Positions 19,851 through 33,493 of a DNA stretch of 64,000 nt are shown in pieces (the stretch's first letter is position 1; every line of letters begins with the position of its first letter). Origin of the DNA: Chaetoderma sp. LZ-2023a (taxonomy: Eukaryota; Mollusca; Caudofoveata; Chaetodermatida; Chaetodermatidae); assembly GCA_034401795.1 (NCBI GenBank), contig CM067373.1, forward strand, positions 41,175,781-41,239,780, in the 5' to 3' direction. The position numbers and the translations under genes are program-made. The notes beneath the pieces are model-generated. The model made no database searches, was not told the origin of the DNA, and was given only the letters and a program-made list of their open reading frames with translations.

Positions 19851-22800
19851 ATGGCGGTTTTACACAGCATTTTATTACCTTTTATGCTAATTTGCACACT
19901 CAATTGTAGAGGCTTAAATAGTGACATAAAGCAACGTCACTTACTAGAGACTCTGAAAAATGAGCAGATTGACATTGCTTTGATACAGGAAACAAAAATT
20001 CAGAAGTCAGAATTATACGATAATTTAGAAAAGATTTCTGGATCCAGAATATTTTATTCGTTATCTCAAGATAATAGTGCAGGCGTAGCAATTGTTATAC
20101 TCCCTCGTTGTTCAGCCTATGTAAATATAATCTCTTCAGTATCAGGTGCAAATGGTCGCTGGGTGAGAGTCACGCTAGATATACAACAAACACGTATCAC
20201 GTTGCTGTGTATATATGCACCTACATCTCATCAACTACGTCGTAATTTTTTTTAAGGAGATGTCTAAAACAGCACTAGATAACATCACTGAAAACTTAGT
20301 AATGGGTGGTGACTTTAATTGTGTCTTAGACAAAGAAAATGACAGGAATGCAACTTCAACTTATACTGATACATCACATAGACTCTTAAAAGAAATATGT
20401 GATAATGAAAATTTAGTGGACACCTATAGAATATCAAAACCTCATGGTAAAGATCTTACATGGTTTTCGGTAGATGGTAAAGTTGGTTCAAGGATCGACA
20501 GAATTTATGTGAATAGTTTGTTAACAGGGTACTGGAGAGATGTTAATATTAAGCCAGTTGCATTCTCTGATCATAACATGGTTTGTGTAACCTTTGCCAA
20601 TGCTGACTGGGTAACAAAAGGGGTCGGGTTTTGGAAATTAAACACAAAACTGTTGGGAGAAGAATTTTATAAGAATAATATAGAGAGTTGTTGGCAACAT
20701 TGGATTAATAGGAAAGCATCATATAAGAGCACATTGCAATGGTGGGAGGATGTTAAACTGGATTTAAAGTATGTTTCCCGAAAGTATGCTATTAGAAAAG
20801 CACAGGAAATACGCAAACGCAAGAAAACACTTCATCGATCACTGATGAAAATTAATGCTAAAGTAAATAATGGTGAAGAGAATTATTATGAATTACTGGT
20901 TAAAATTAAAAGTGAAATAAGAGATATAGAACACTATGAGTTTGAGGGTGCAAAAATTAGAGCAAGAGCCAAGATGCACGCAGAAGGGGAAAAGCCAACC
21001 CGATATTTTTGCGCATTAGAAAAAGCACGGGCAATAGATAAGGTGATGTGCTCATTAAACATGCCGGATGGTTCAACCGTCTTTACCAACAATGAAATGA
21101 GTACTATTGTATGCAATTACTATGAGTCATTGTACAAGTCAGAGGGAATTGATGAAGATGCAAAATTGGATTTGTTAGCAAATATAGACAAAAAGGTGTC
21201 AGACACAGGCAGTGAATTTTGTGATCAACCCTTAACACTAGAAGATTTAACTAAATCCCTTAAAGGTATGAAACTAGAAAAATCACTGGGGTGTGATGGC
21301 CTTCCAGTTGAATTTTACCAAACGTTTTGGCACCTTGTAGGTCCAATAATGGAAGAATTAGGCACTGAAATTTTTGAGAAAGGCCATTTACCACCAACTA
21401 TGGCTAGGGCATACGTAAGGCTAATATATAAAGGAAATGACAGACGTCTAATTCAGAACTACAGACCAATTTCTCTACTATGTGTAGACTACAAAATAAT
21501 ATCCAGAGCACTAACATTGAAACTAGGTAGTGTTTTAGGAGAAATCATTGGAACAGAGCAGACATGTGCTGTACCCAGGAGGACAATTCTAACCAATACC
21601 ATGGTAATAAGAGACCTTATACAATTGGTTGAGAAGGATAGCATCCCTTCAGCTGTGATTGCCTTGGACAATGAAAAGGCATTTGACCGTGTGGAATGGG
21701 ATTTTCTTTTTAATTCTTTGCAATCGTTTGGGTTAGGCTCAAACTTTATTAAATGGGTTAAGATTTTATATACGGATATCAAGAGTAGCTATTTAGTGAA
21801 CAATCAATTATCCAGAGAAATTGTCTTAGAACGTGGGGTTAGACAGGGGTGTTCCCTATCGCCATTATTATTTGTTATTGTGATGGAATCACTTGGCATA
21901 GCATTGAGGCAAAATAATAACTTTCAAGGCATATGTATTCGTGGCATAGAAAGACCACTTAAGCTGTCACAATATGCTGATGACACAACTGTGTTTACCA
22001 GTTCAAACAATGATTTTGCAATTTTAAACCACGTACTAGAAAAGTTCCAGAATGCATCTGGTTTGAAAATCAATAAAGGAAAATCCAAAGGATTATTTCT
22101 GGGGCCATGGAAAGAGCGGAATGACCAGCCACTTGAAATCAATTGGTCTAATGATACCATTAAGATTTTAGGCATCTATTTTGGCAGGAAACCGAATACA
22201 ATACAAAATTGGAATGAACGAGTATCTAAGCTTAAGAGAATATTAGCAAATTGGAAGCGTCGTCGTCTTTCAATCTTTGGTAGAGTGTTTGTTGTCAACA
22301 ACTTGGCATTATCTGGGCTATGGTATACAGCATCGGTTGTACACATGCCAAAACATGTAGAAAAGGAGGTTAATGAGTTGATATTGTCATTCATATGGGA
22401 AGAAAAGAATCATTTAGTTTCCCATCGTGTTCTCAATAATGCTAAGTTAGAAGGAGGACTTGATTTAATTGATATTAAAGTGAAATGTGTTTCTTTAAGG
22501 TTAAAATTTTTGGATGATCTTATTACATCAGATGAGACGTGGGCATGTGTTTCACGAGCTCTCATGGAGAGAATTGTAGAACCATTTCTGGCGGAGCATG
22601 TGTTTACCTCAAAGAAGCCACCTCCGAATAGCCAAATGATACCAGATGTGTTTAAAGATCAAGTTAAGGGGTTAGAAATATTTGACAGATACATGCCTCC
22701 ACCTACATGCTGGAAGGAAGTACTAGAACAGCAATTGTGGGGCAATAGTAATATATGTTATAACAATGCAGTACTTTATCTACCGTCCTTTGCAAAATAT

Positions 22801-23715
22801 GGCATTCAACATTTATCGGATATGATACACCCTCAAACACGTAGATGGATTTCAATGCAAGACGTAGCTAGAAAAACACATATGAGGCATATAGATGTCC
22901 AGCGGTTGCTAAATAAAATAAAACATGCTGTACCAATTGAATGGTTTCGTCTGCCAAATGTAAATAATAATAGTTTGACTCCACAACCCGCATTAGTTCT
23001 TGATGATGAGATGTTAAAATACAAGATGAGATCCAAGGAATGGTACCATATTATGAGACGAAAACAAGTAACACCTCCCATAGCAATTAGGAGATGGGAT
23101 GACTCAAGCTATAAACCATCCAGTTGGAAAAATGTATGGAAAATCTTACATTCTCCATCCATACCAAATATGGCTCGTGATTTATTGTGGCGATTACTAC
23201 ATCGACGTCTATGGGTGGGACACTTGACATACAAGTGCAATATTACGACTTCTGATAGGTGTTACTTATGTCAAACAGACGAGGAAACAATCGAGCATTT
23301 ATTTGTGGAATGTCCAATATCGTCACAATTTTGGGACTATATCAGCCAAATCTTGGCAAAATTTGGAGCGAAGCCCATTGTTCTAGACACGCATGTAGTC
23401 TTATTTAGAGAATTTGGATCAAGCGGTGTAAATATCATAAAGTCTGAAAGGACTATTTTAATAACAATACTAACCATAGGTGTTTGGGCCATTTGGAAAC
23501 ATCGGTGTGCACAGACGAAAAATCCATCTATGGGCAATCACAATAGAGCAATAAAGGCAATATTTCGTTCATTGCTGCTGAATCATATTCCTTGCGAATA
23601 TTTTAGATTAAAGCAGCATGGTAAAGAAAAAGTATTCAAGGACATATGGTGCAAAACAAACATAGTTTCAATAGAGTTGGGAGCTGTAAAAATAAATGAG
23701 CCTGCACTAGCTTAA
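19851..23715 (+). pseudogene. LINE ORF2 endonuclease-reverse transcriptase, single frameshift
   Basis: The N-terminal apurinic-like endonuclease shows NCRGLN, LIQETK, then GGDFNCVLD and SDHNMV, so its catalytic residues are kept. The reverse transcriptase has RPISLLCVDYKIISRAL, DNEKAFDRV, RQGCSLSPLL and YADD at ~21973. The C-terminal end has a Cys-His motif, CYLCQTDEETIEHLFVEC. A run of eight T at 20246-20253 puts TAA in frame at 20253. The downstream frame is offset by one base and is open for over 1,100 codons. A one-base indel is the simplest cause. It may be a real mutation, an assembly error in a homopolymer, or a programmed shift. The product would nick DNA and prime reverse transcription at the target. 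Confidence 0.85.
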
Positions 23716-23946
23716 ATCATTTAATTACTACAGCTGATTTATCTGTGTCTTTTAATTAATCTGTGTCATGTAATTCATTTTAGTCTGCACTTTGATATTG
23801 TTATGTTTAATAATTCATGTTAAGAAATAAACAGACTGGGGTAATTTAATAATCAATCGATAATGTAATTTGCCATTGAATTATAAAATTGTCCCAGGTA
23901 ATTTTAGGAATTTGCACAGAGTTTTATAGGGTTATTTGTTCCCGGG

Positions 23947-24447
23947 CAATTTACAAAACCTTACAACAAAGTAAATCAAAAATGGAAACAAGAGCGCCAT
24001 CTATTTCCATCTATTTTTCTGTAATTTTCCTGCTGACTATATATGTTATGCTACCCGAATGCTACTACGCCCGCTGATCTTTAAGACTCAGCCCACTGGC
24101 GTCAATGATTGACTTATTTGTCATTGATTGACGAGTCACTTTTCATTTGTTGAATAGTTGCACTCGCCACACGGGTCTACTACCACACATGGATTGAATG
24201 GTAATTTACAAAACCTTATAATAAAGTAAATTGAAAATGTAAACAAGAGGGCCATCAATTTTTCTGGAATTTTTCTGCCGACTATATGTATTATACTACC
24301 CAAATGCTACTACGCCCGCTGATCTTTAGAGAATCAGCCCACTGGCGTCAATGATTGACTTATTTGTCATAGATTGACGAGGCACTTTTCATTTGTTGGA
24401 TAGTTGCACTCGCCACACGGGTCTACTACTACACCTGGGTTGAATAG
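23947..24447 (+). repeat. LINE 3' UTR two-copy tandem repeat (~250 bp)
   Basis: AATTTACAAAACCTTA starts both copies (23949 and 24202). Each runs through GCTACTACGCCCGCTGATCT, AATGATTGACTTATTTGTCA and GCACTCGCCACACGGGTCTA, with ~90% identity by eye. Confidence 0.85.
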
Positions 24448-24700
24448 TAATGCCTTTGTTAAGTTTTGTTTTGCTATCGGAGCTTTATCAGCATATTGTT
24501 TTGTATCTATACTTTTTAAGCCATATGTATTTATAGATTGTATTAATGCTCATTATTTATCATTGTTTTGGTGTAATATTAATCAAGATTACTAGTTCAC
24601 CAGGTTTTTTTCTGGGGGTTTGCAAGCCTTTTTAAAGGAGTTCCTCCGTGAAGTTTGTCCGACTGCGTCAGCGTCGGTTTTTCAAAAAAAAAGAAAAAAA

Positions 24701-24702
<2 letters not shown>

Positions 24703-24735
<33 letters not shown>

Positions 24736-24739
24736 TCAT

Positions 24740-24783
<44 letters not shown>

Positions 24784-25045
24784 TCAGCACCAGCAGCAGG
24801 TGGTAGTAGTATAAGCAGCAGCAGCAGCCGAAGCAGTAGTAGCAGTATTAGCCGTATCATCATCAGCAGCAGTATCATCATCAATATCATCATCATCAGT
24901 AGCAGCAGCAGCCGTGGCGGCGGCGGCGGCGACGACGGATGACTACGACAAAGCCGATGACGGCGCCAGCAGCGACAGTGGCAGTAGCGGCCTTGGCGGA
25001 GGTGGCGGCGGTGGCCACGTGGCGGCGGCATAGTAGTAGCTATTA
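24703..25045 (+). repeat. Complex trinucleotide repeat, right half of split microsatellite
   Basis: (GTA)n continues from the LINE tail, then AGC, AAC, ATC and GGC triplet runs to ~25045. Poly-Ser, poly-Ala and poly-Leu ORFs in all frames are artefacts. Confidence 0.9.
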
Positions 25046-25307
25046 GTATTTAGTGGAGTAGTTTTCTTTAAATTTTTGTGATATTTACTAGTATTCTGAT
25101 CTGTATATTATTTCAGCATACGCTATCAGGTCATTCGCTAGCTCCAAGCCGATAGTCAGGGAACCCTTCATACTTGTCTTCTTTGTCGTCATCATGTTCA
25201 GAATGTAACTTAGGAGGGAGAAGGCGCCATCCACTGAATCTGCTCTCAATATTATATTACTCAGATGAAGACAGCAAATCTTTATTTTATCATATATTGT
25301 ATACATA

Positions 25308-25677
25308 CAATGAACCTTTCCATTTCTAGCTATGCCCCGCCCATCACTAGTTAAGCTCCACCCCCACCTCGCTCGTGTTGGGATCGATTGATCTCTGAAC
25401 ACCCTGACTATCGATTTCCCAAAAAATATTTTGAAACTAAGGCAGCAACAGCGCCCAGTCAAATTAGTTTCAAAATACTCAACAGCATGTTTATTAAATA
25501 GCAACGAATTACAAAGATATACAATTTATACAATGTGTTGGACTCTTTGAGATTTGATGACGGTCTATATGGGACCCTTTGTGACGTAATGATTGTGACG
25601 TCATCATACACGCGCTGAGCTGATTATGACGTCATACGAGGTCAGGTCATCGAAGGATACTCTGGAAAGGTGAATTG
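25308..25677 (+). mobile_element. MITE family A, complete copy (370 bp)
   Basis: Imperfect terminal inverted repeats: CAATGAACCTTTCC at the left and GGAAAGGTGAATTG at the right. Inside are GCTATGCCCCGCCCATCACT, GATCGATTGATC, the core CAGTCAAATTAGTTTCAAAA, and two exact TGACGTCA palindromes near 25600 and 25628. It has no coding capacity. The ORF that overlaps it is a shadow. Confidence 0.7.
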
Positions 25678-27230
25678 TCATTACAACGCATGTTTGCTTT
25701 GTCCTGGTCGTCTATAGTAAGAAAATACACATGTTCCGAGGATGTAAGACAGTGGTCTTTATTTAACTCTGAGTAAGCCAAAGTCCAAATATGCCGACAA
25801 AACATTTATATACTGTAAGACATATTCTTAGTCCGGGAAACAAACTTCCTTAAAGGGATGCTAATATCATCTCAAATATTGTATTGCACAGATAGATTAT
25901 GATTTATAGATTTCATATCATTTATATCCTGCCACATTCCTGTTTCTGTATCACAATTATCTGCTTTGTAATATCGCGTAAATGTTGAACAGTGATCGCC
26001 GCCATTTTGTCTCCTCGAGCGATAGTGTGTGATGTCATGTAAGTGCTAATGCATTTCTTCCAGTCAAATTAGTTTCAATATATTCATCAGCTTACCTGTA
26101 TGGTTGCTTTTATATCACACTGTCAAACTATGTGTGGCACCTCTATGACTGGGCGCATAGACCGAGGAAGATACGCTAGTTTTTTCTGATTGGTTGAAAA
26201 GTAAAACATGACAGCCATCATAGGCTGTAGAAATGTATCAACATTCAGCTATTCAAGCCTGAATATCTTTCATTGTCGACAATAAGCTTAATATTCTATG
26301 CATAGATCATTTGAATAACTATTATGATATGTCGTTAGTTCTCCTTTAAGTGTTCAGAATAAGAGTGTAGTCTATAAGCTGGCCTCCTTTTCATGATACT
26401 TGGTTTTGTTTGCTTGATATATATATATATATATATATGATCTTGTCTTTCTAAATTTGTCCATCGGCCAGTTTCAATAGTAAGGCGATGATTGACATTC
26501 TGAATTTACATAAAGCTATCTTATTATAATATTTGCTTATTTTTATATGGCTTATACATTATTCCTCTAGCCGATCGGTGTATTTCCCCTTCCCATTGCT
26601 GTTTACATGGGTCAATTAGTCGATGTTTGATTTGCTTAATTGTGTACGTGGAATGATACGGCTGTTACAAAGGTATATTAATCAATTCCATTCCATTTTA
26701 TAAAATAAGTATTGTTGCTTTTTCGAAATAATATTACTGCAAACATTTTCTTTCTAAGACAGCATCAGTTTCCAGCAACATTGTTTCCATGCTGTAATCC
26801 TGGCTTTCGTGTTACTTTATCCCTTTACTGTGGTAAATAGCTTGTATTAAGAGACATTGATTTTAGTAATCACTCTTTAGTATGGGCCAAAAGACTTCCC
26901 GCCATAGACAGGGTTTGCTGTTGGTCTCAGCGTTAATGACCCTGTATCGATTGATACACAAAACTCATTGCATGCCATAACCCTAACACAGCAACATCTA
27001 TGATTGAAGTATTACAATGTGGAATACTTTGAACCTAATTCGTCTTAAGACTGGTTGCTGTTTAAGGAAGCAACAACTTCAAGTTCGATAATAGTTTAAA
27101 AAAATTCAGACTTCCGCGCGTCATAAATAAATTTCTACTTCTGGTTGAAAGGGTTAGAAACTAGAAAATGGTCTGTGGAATACCTCGACTTTACCAACTC
27201 GTATCGCAAAGTTTAGACTGTTATGTAGCG
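25678..27230. other. No gene recognised
   Basis: AT-rich sequence with one more TGACTG-core fragment (CAGTCAAATTAGTTTCAATA near 26062, followed by CTTACCTGTAT as in the 53040 element) and a short TA repeat at 26418-26438. Confidence 0.45.
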
Positions 27231-27231
27231 T

Positions 27232-27305
27232 GCCACAGAACCAAACCACAGAACCAAACCACAGAACCAAACCACAGAACCAAACCACAGAACCAAACCA
27301 TTCAT
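27232..27305 (+). repeat. 13-bp minisatellite
   Basis: Five copies of ACAGAACCAAACC in tandem. The ORF across it is repeat-driven. Confidence 0.9.
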
Positions 27306-27844
27306 CTAATAAACAAATCGTCTACACCCGGACACCCAACAGATTCTGATCGTCGGTTCTGTGTAAGCGAGTGGAGACAAACAAAAGAGAATCCCTTCCC
27401 GGCGGGGAGAAATGTGTGAAAATCCCTATCCACGTGTTGTCACGGTAAACTGGTTTTCCAAAGGCCTTGCCAGTTTATCAGAAATCTACGGGGAGAATTA
27501 TGTGCGATAACTCGTACTGGCAAATTCGAAAGTCCATTGTTGGGTATATGGGTATCCAATCAAATTACTCAGCTCATCCACAGACGGATGACATAGCCCA
27601 TTTAGATCATTGACCAATGGATAGATCAGATCTGCCATTTAAGTGTATGACGTCATCCTGAATTACGGCACGTGTAGGCTGACGTCATACTCAAAACGCG
27701 TAATGAATGACGTATCTAGGTCCGTTATGCACATTGAATAGTCTGGAACATGTACCGTGTGGACGAATTGTATGTCTTTAATATTATTATCCTTACCTGT
27801 ATAGTTATTAATCTGCGATGCAATCACAGATCATTAAAATCACT

Positions 27845-27861
27845 CAGGAACTTTCTTCTTC

Positions 27862-27893
<32 letters not shown>

Positions 27894-27920
27894 TTTATAC
27901 TTCTTCTTATACCTCTTCTT

Positions 27921-27951
<31 letters not shown>

Positions 27952-27975
27952 TTTCTTTCTTTCTTTCTTTCTTAT
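27845..27975 (+). repeat. (TTC)n pyrimidine tract
   Basis: Imperfect CTT repeats followed by TTTC repeats. Poly-Ser, Leu and Arg ORFs are artefacts. Confidence 0.9.
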
Positions 27976-28619
27976 TCTTCGTCAAAAATTTGCACCACAT
28001 CTCCATCCCCAGTTTTTATCGGACCAACTCCAAACTTGGTCAACTTCTGCTACCCAGTCTGGAGTCCTGTGGTTGTGCATTTTCTCGAATTCGCCCAAGG
28101 GTTTTCGAGCTACTCACTTTTCTGCAGGCAAAAAGTCCTATAGGAAACGTATGGTGATTTTCAGTATTCGTTTTTAAACTGCTACTACACCTAGGGTGAA
28201 ATTCAATAAGGAGGTTTAGCGAGACCTGGCGTAGAGAGGTAAACCTGCTTTAGCTATTACTAGGTTTAAACCTGCATTTAGACGGGAATTAAATACTTGA
28301 CCAATAAAAAAGAATTTAGCACACATATTACCTTTCTAAATATATGTACATTTAAATCGATTCTGTGAAAGCTATAAGATAATCTTCTGAGAATATCAAA
28401 ATTTAAACCAGCTAACAAACCAGCTAATACACATGATAACAAGCAAACCCGATTTCAAGAAGCTAATTTATATAATTAAGCTAGAAACAAATGTCATCAA
28501 AATCTAAACCTGGGGTAGAGTAGTTTAACTCCTATGCCCATGTGTAAAATCGACACTTTTATATTCGGCAACGGAAACGCCGCTGAGTAAGGTTGAATTC
28601 GGGTTCGTTGTCTAGGTAC

Positions 28620-31600
28620 TGTAGCCTCCGGGCATGCACGCTGGTCTGATGGATACTCTCATTCCGCGGTACCACCAGTGCATGGTATGTTGGGACGAGG
28701 CTGCTGGTTAGCTGCAGATCTCACGGTTGCGGATCTGGTGGGTATATGCATTGCCGCATTATACAAAGACTGACTTCTAGAGTCGGTGGAGCATTCACAT
28801 TCCAGTGGTCCGTGCGACCATTGCCGCAGAAGTTGAACCTCACAGTCTCATCTTCGCTATTGGTATCACCGGTGTGACGGTCCCACAGCTCCATTTAGGG
28901 CGGGGACATAACTAAATACAATACATACAATAATTAAGATTGTAGCTGTCAAACAATGGTACTCGTTTGCTGCTACACGGGAGAGGGCTAGCACATAGGG
29001 TCAAGTAGATGACTCGTCATCATGATCCTCGCCAGAGGTACATCACAGAGTAAAATCTGTGAGGCATCTCCACAAAGGAGGGTCCTAGCGCGGCTACTTA
29101 GCAAGTTTAATATAAACTATATTAACCCTTAACACAAACATTATTTGTTGCAAGAGGAAAGTGCCTTGCGCGGACCTCCGTCACAGGAAAATGCCTACAA
29201 TGCCAAAGCGGAGGAAGAGTGATGGCAAAAAGGGCCACTCTCTTATTTAAACCAAATGATGTAAAAGAGTCAACCTTGTGAAATTATAAGTTTAATGTGA
29301 CGCACGCTGTATTACGTGAAGAGGGGTGGTGAGGGGGGGGGGGTCGATCATTTCCGCAGAATTCAACACCGTCATCGTATGTAAGTTCAAAGATACTGAA
29401 TTTGTAGTTGCCACTTTATATATGCCGTCCTTCTGCTAAATCCTATCCTAACATTTAGTTTTTGGGTACCGATCACGTTTAAGCCACAAATGGCAGTGTG
29501 GTCTAACTATCTTTGACATATAAATCCGTCGGGCGAGAATGCTCGGTGACGGTGTGGTCACCCTATGGAACATTCCCTCAGTTAGGTAGCATGTGGAAAC
29601 ATCATGAGGTGAAAGCTCCGAATCATATAACGATCCCGTCACCATCGCATCATGATCACATATAACAACACAGGTCGCATGACATAAGCGTTGAAAGCAC
29701 ATATAAGTTTAGGGTGGGGACAAAGATAAGCTATCCAACTTTAGCGACATTCCCGTGAGGGCGTGGTGGGTTCTAAGACCGCACTCAGTCACTTGTAGTG
29801 TTAGATGGAGAGCTGAGTCCTGCCCATCAGCAGTGTGTCGGGCGCAGATCATATGATATCTGTATACAGGGAACTAACATTTACCTGTCGTTAGGGTTAT
29901 GTAATTTCGCCCAGAGATTCACTGCAGGCCAGTAATTATAACATTTTCCCAGTATTTCTTACTTTGGCGGGGTTTTCTAACTAACTAGTATCCGAAGATA
30001 CAGGGGATGTGCATGCGGTTATCGTCACTTTGTTTCTAACCACTCTGAAACACCAGTACTTCCAAACTCAGCTCTAAACAACGTGATGGAGGACGGTCCA
30101 GACAATTAATAAGCCCGGAGGCTGGAGGAGCAGAGACAGAGACAATTACTCATATAATGGAGGCCCTAAGGTATGTGGCCAATTTATACAATCTAGCCGG
30201 CGGTGTTACATATCCGCTACTCCAAGAAAAGAGACTAACACAAAATGACTCCTACAGAGTAATCATCCCTACTACTATAAACCTATCCTATTGAGCTAAA
30301 GTAGTTCAGGTTTAGTCGACCGCTTGTCATGTTCACGCAATGAGAACATTATCAGCGACCTTAGTGAAAAGTGATGCTGTGGGGAACAAGGTGGCATGGT
30401 TCTTGTTGCTGGATTGTGTAGCCTAGCGAACTGCGGTTCCAATGTTTTTATATAAAATAAGCAAAAAATATAACCAGGATGTCGACTGGCATAACTCATC
30501 ATAACACAGTAAAATAGAAGGTCACACGACCTTGACTGTGCTTATGGGCATAAAAATAAGAAAAATATATGCATTGTAATAATAAACTATAAAAATGCGG
30601 TCTCAAGCGACCGATAGGTACTTATTAGTCATCAGTACCTGGTTACACAAAAGTAATACATAAAGACAATAACTATTAGTCATTGGTACGGAAAAAGTTT
30701 TAGAGTCAAAGTAGTTGAAGCGTAACATATTTGGAATGCACGATGGCTCGATGCGGAAGTCAGCTGCTAGGAAAAACTGCAGTCGAACTGTCTGATGCGG
30801 CTCACTCTCAGGAATATTGCTGAAGAACGTTTGCTGAAGCGGATGGCTAGTAGATAGTCACGTCTACATACAAAGTTAATAATTTAAGTGGTATGCTGAA
30901 ACTTCCGTACTGGTGCGGAAATTGAAAGCTGCCCTTTAGTTCGTGAAGGGCTACAGATGAAAAGCTAATAATACTGATGCATTCTGGCAGATCACAAGAC
31001 GAGATACATCGAATAGCTCACACGATGCATCAGGCAATGGTCCCTAACTGTGGTCACAATGTTTAAAGTCTAACACAACATGTGCAGATTTGATTCACCA
31101 CTGGTCGGCATGGTTTGGCAGATCTGGTGAGTTACCATCGAGCACATCACTCGCCACATACTGGATGAGCTTACATCGAGACCAACAGGCCCATCCACAT
31201 GAAAGGTCCCTTTGCGGTAGTAGTGGCTTGGGTTACCATACTTTATTTTCTTTATTTCCCCCGGGTGATATCTTTCCGGGAGCTTACAAAAACTTGCTAT
31301 GCGGATGTGATGGCTTGTACCCTAGAAATGACGGGTACTCAAAACCGAATGGAACTGCAGCAGATGTTAGGTATCTGCTGTGTAGTTTGCAGTACTACAT
31401 GGCTCGTTCTCTCAGACCAGGTACCTCACCAACACCATCCTCTCCCTGACTGCTCTCGAATCTAATTTTCCAGCGCCTTTTATGCTCCTCGTGACAGCTG
31501 GAGCGCCACAGCCACTCAGCAAGCGAGCTCCAGAGGCAGGGAAGCGGGTCACGTGACGCGCTATCGTACCCATGTATTGAGAGTATGGATGCGCTAAGCC

Positions 31601-31984
31601 TAGCCTATGGTGTTCAATATTTTGAAAGGGATTTGCTGGTTCAATTAACTGTAACTCAGCCATTTCTGGACCGATTTTAAAATGTTAAAAAGATTTGGAA
31701 TCATCGCTTCATTCCGGTTAGGAACGACGAGGAAAGTGAAATTTAAAGTAATTACATGCACCAACTCGGTACAAAATAAGATGCTATTTCTTTGCAATCT
31801 TTGACACCCGCGAATGCGCGCTAGGCGATCTAGCGGACTTAGTCGTTTTACGAACCTCTCGTATATGGCTTTATACACACGTACTGTCCTATCCAGGGTG
31901 GCATGGTTGGAACGTATCCAACCCAGCTGCTCCAGACCGGACATGCTGAGATGGGTCTTACCTGACCAGTCGATCTGCGCTACA
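28620..31984 (-). repeat. 3' LTR, full-length (3365 bp)
   Basis: Begins TGTAGCC and ends GCGCTACA, giving a TGTAG...CTACA inverted terminus. It aligns with 40781-42704 along its length except for a ~1.4-kb segment (about 30330-31722) missing from the right LTR but present in the third copy at 54430-57512. This LTR is therefore the ancestral form. The short ORFs inside are not supported. Confidence 0.8.
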
Positions 31985-31995
31985 CCACCCCACCT
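31985..31995 (-). other. Polypurine tract
   Basis: Minus strand AGGTGGGGTGG immediately before the LTR's TGTAGCG. It would prime plus-strand DNA synthesis. Confidence 0.75.
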
Positions 31996-32749
31996 AGTTT
32001 GGCACCTGTGACAAATGATACTGCAACGCGGATCGAATGTACAGGGCACATGCTAGGCGAGAATTATAGACCTCTCGAGTAGGCGCGTAGCTGAGAGGAA
32101 TTGTGACGCGAGATGCGTAGTTTATCAGAGAAGGCACATAGATGTGCGAGAGTTTGGGAGGAAGACATACATTGATTTTGATTTTTGGCCTGATATTTAT
32201 TTTTCCAGGCCTTTTCTATTTTTTGGTTTTCATGCTGTGGTGCGTGCACTTTTATTAGTTTTACTACCTTGATTTGGCTAAAACAATAGCTCGCATAGGC
32301 GTTATCTTTGGTGACAAATAATTAAATTCCCATCGAGAACGCCCAAGCTCATAAGTACATAAATCAATACATAGTATATAAAAATAAAACGTATATATCT
32401 ATATTACATATCACAATAAACAGTAAGAACAATGAATTACATATGCATGCCAATAAATGAGGGCATAAATAAAGTGCGACACGTTATTGCGGATCTGCAT
32501 GGATGGCTCGGATGGCTCTCACCATCCATCTATCCGTCCCATTGTCTGAAACAGGAAGAAAAATACTAAGAAGAATATTATATAATAATAATGGGCATAA
32601 AACTCCATCAGGCATACACAGCAATAGCTGGGACGGCATGATCGGGATAAAAGACATTCGTTGCGGCATGCTGTATACTTACACTGCATAAGGTGTGTTT
32701 CCAGCATAGGGATCTGCAAGGATTATTTTGATGAGACACAGTTATGTGG

Positions 32750-32985
32750 CAATGGACCTTTCCATTTTTAGCTATGCCCCGCCCATCACTAGCTAAGCTC
32801 CACCCACACCCCGCCGTGTTTGGATTGATCGATCCCCGAATGCAGCAACAGCGCCCAGTCAAATTAGTTTCAAAATATTCAACAGAATATTTATTAAATA
32901 GTAAAAGCAAACAATTTGTACAACAAGGCATAGCCCGTCGTCAAATATGCGTTCGTGACGTACTTATCGACGTCATTCATTCCCT
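32750..32985 (+). mobile_element. MITE family A, right end missing
   Basis: Starts CAATGGACCTTTCCATTTTT, then GCTATGCCCCGCCCATCACT and the CAGTCAAATTAGTTTCAAAA core. It runs into a CGACGTCATTCATTC stretch and stops without a right terminal repeat. Confidence 0.65.
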
Positions 32986-33493
32986 CCAAGCTCGACACTA
33001 GGGAAGATCGAGCATTAGGCTACTTTCGTGTCGCAAAGCAAATTCTGCTGCATTATTATTATATTTATCTTTATTAATTTAATTGGCCATTAGGAAAGTT
33101 TAATAAAATGAAAAGTTAGGGAAAATTAGGTTATGTGTTTGCGGTCTCGCGAATAACAAAAATGCGGTAGTGAAATGCCACTTGCGGAAGATCTTGCTTT
33201 ATCCGACAGCTCGACAGAAGAACGCAGATGAGTACGGTGAAGAGATGTACTTCACTATTATACAACAGACAGCCATGTAAACGCGAATTTTCTTGAAAAT
33301 CGGACTTGAAATTACATGTCAACCGAGACCATTATATTCGGACTGCAAGTACTTATTTTCGGCTACCCGGTACCAAGTCACACACGCTTTAACTTCCAAA
33401 CATCGTGTGTTAGTAGTTAATCTTCAACCCAGAGAACAGAACGAGCCAATTGACATCGTTGCTCCATGATTAGAAACCTGACTACCTAGTGAA

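Larger units (their letters stand above)
17753..24702 (+). mobile_element. Full-length Tx1-clade (L1 group) LINE
   Basis: About 6.95 kb: ~680-bp 5' UTR with hairpins, ORF1 (18433-19839), ORF2 (19851-23715, one frameshift), ~990-bp 3' UTR with a tandem duplication, and an A-rich tail (A9-G-A9) at ~24684-24702. The RT reads TCAVPRRTILTNTMVIRDLI, then ALDNEKAFDRVEWDFL and GVRQGCSLSPLLF. The Q-T-C-x-V-P-x-R and D-x-E-K-A-F-D-R-V forms are typical of Tx1 elements. Both ends abut an AGT microsatellite. Apart from one homopolymer indel in ORF2 it looks recently inserted. Confidence 0.85.

Noticed and set aside
31090..32049. Several 80-130-codon ORFs in the left LTR
   Set aside because: They are not preserved in the other two LTR copies and lack recognisable motifs.
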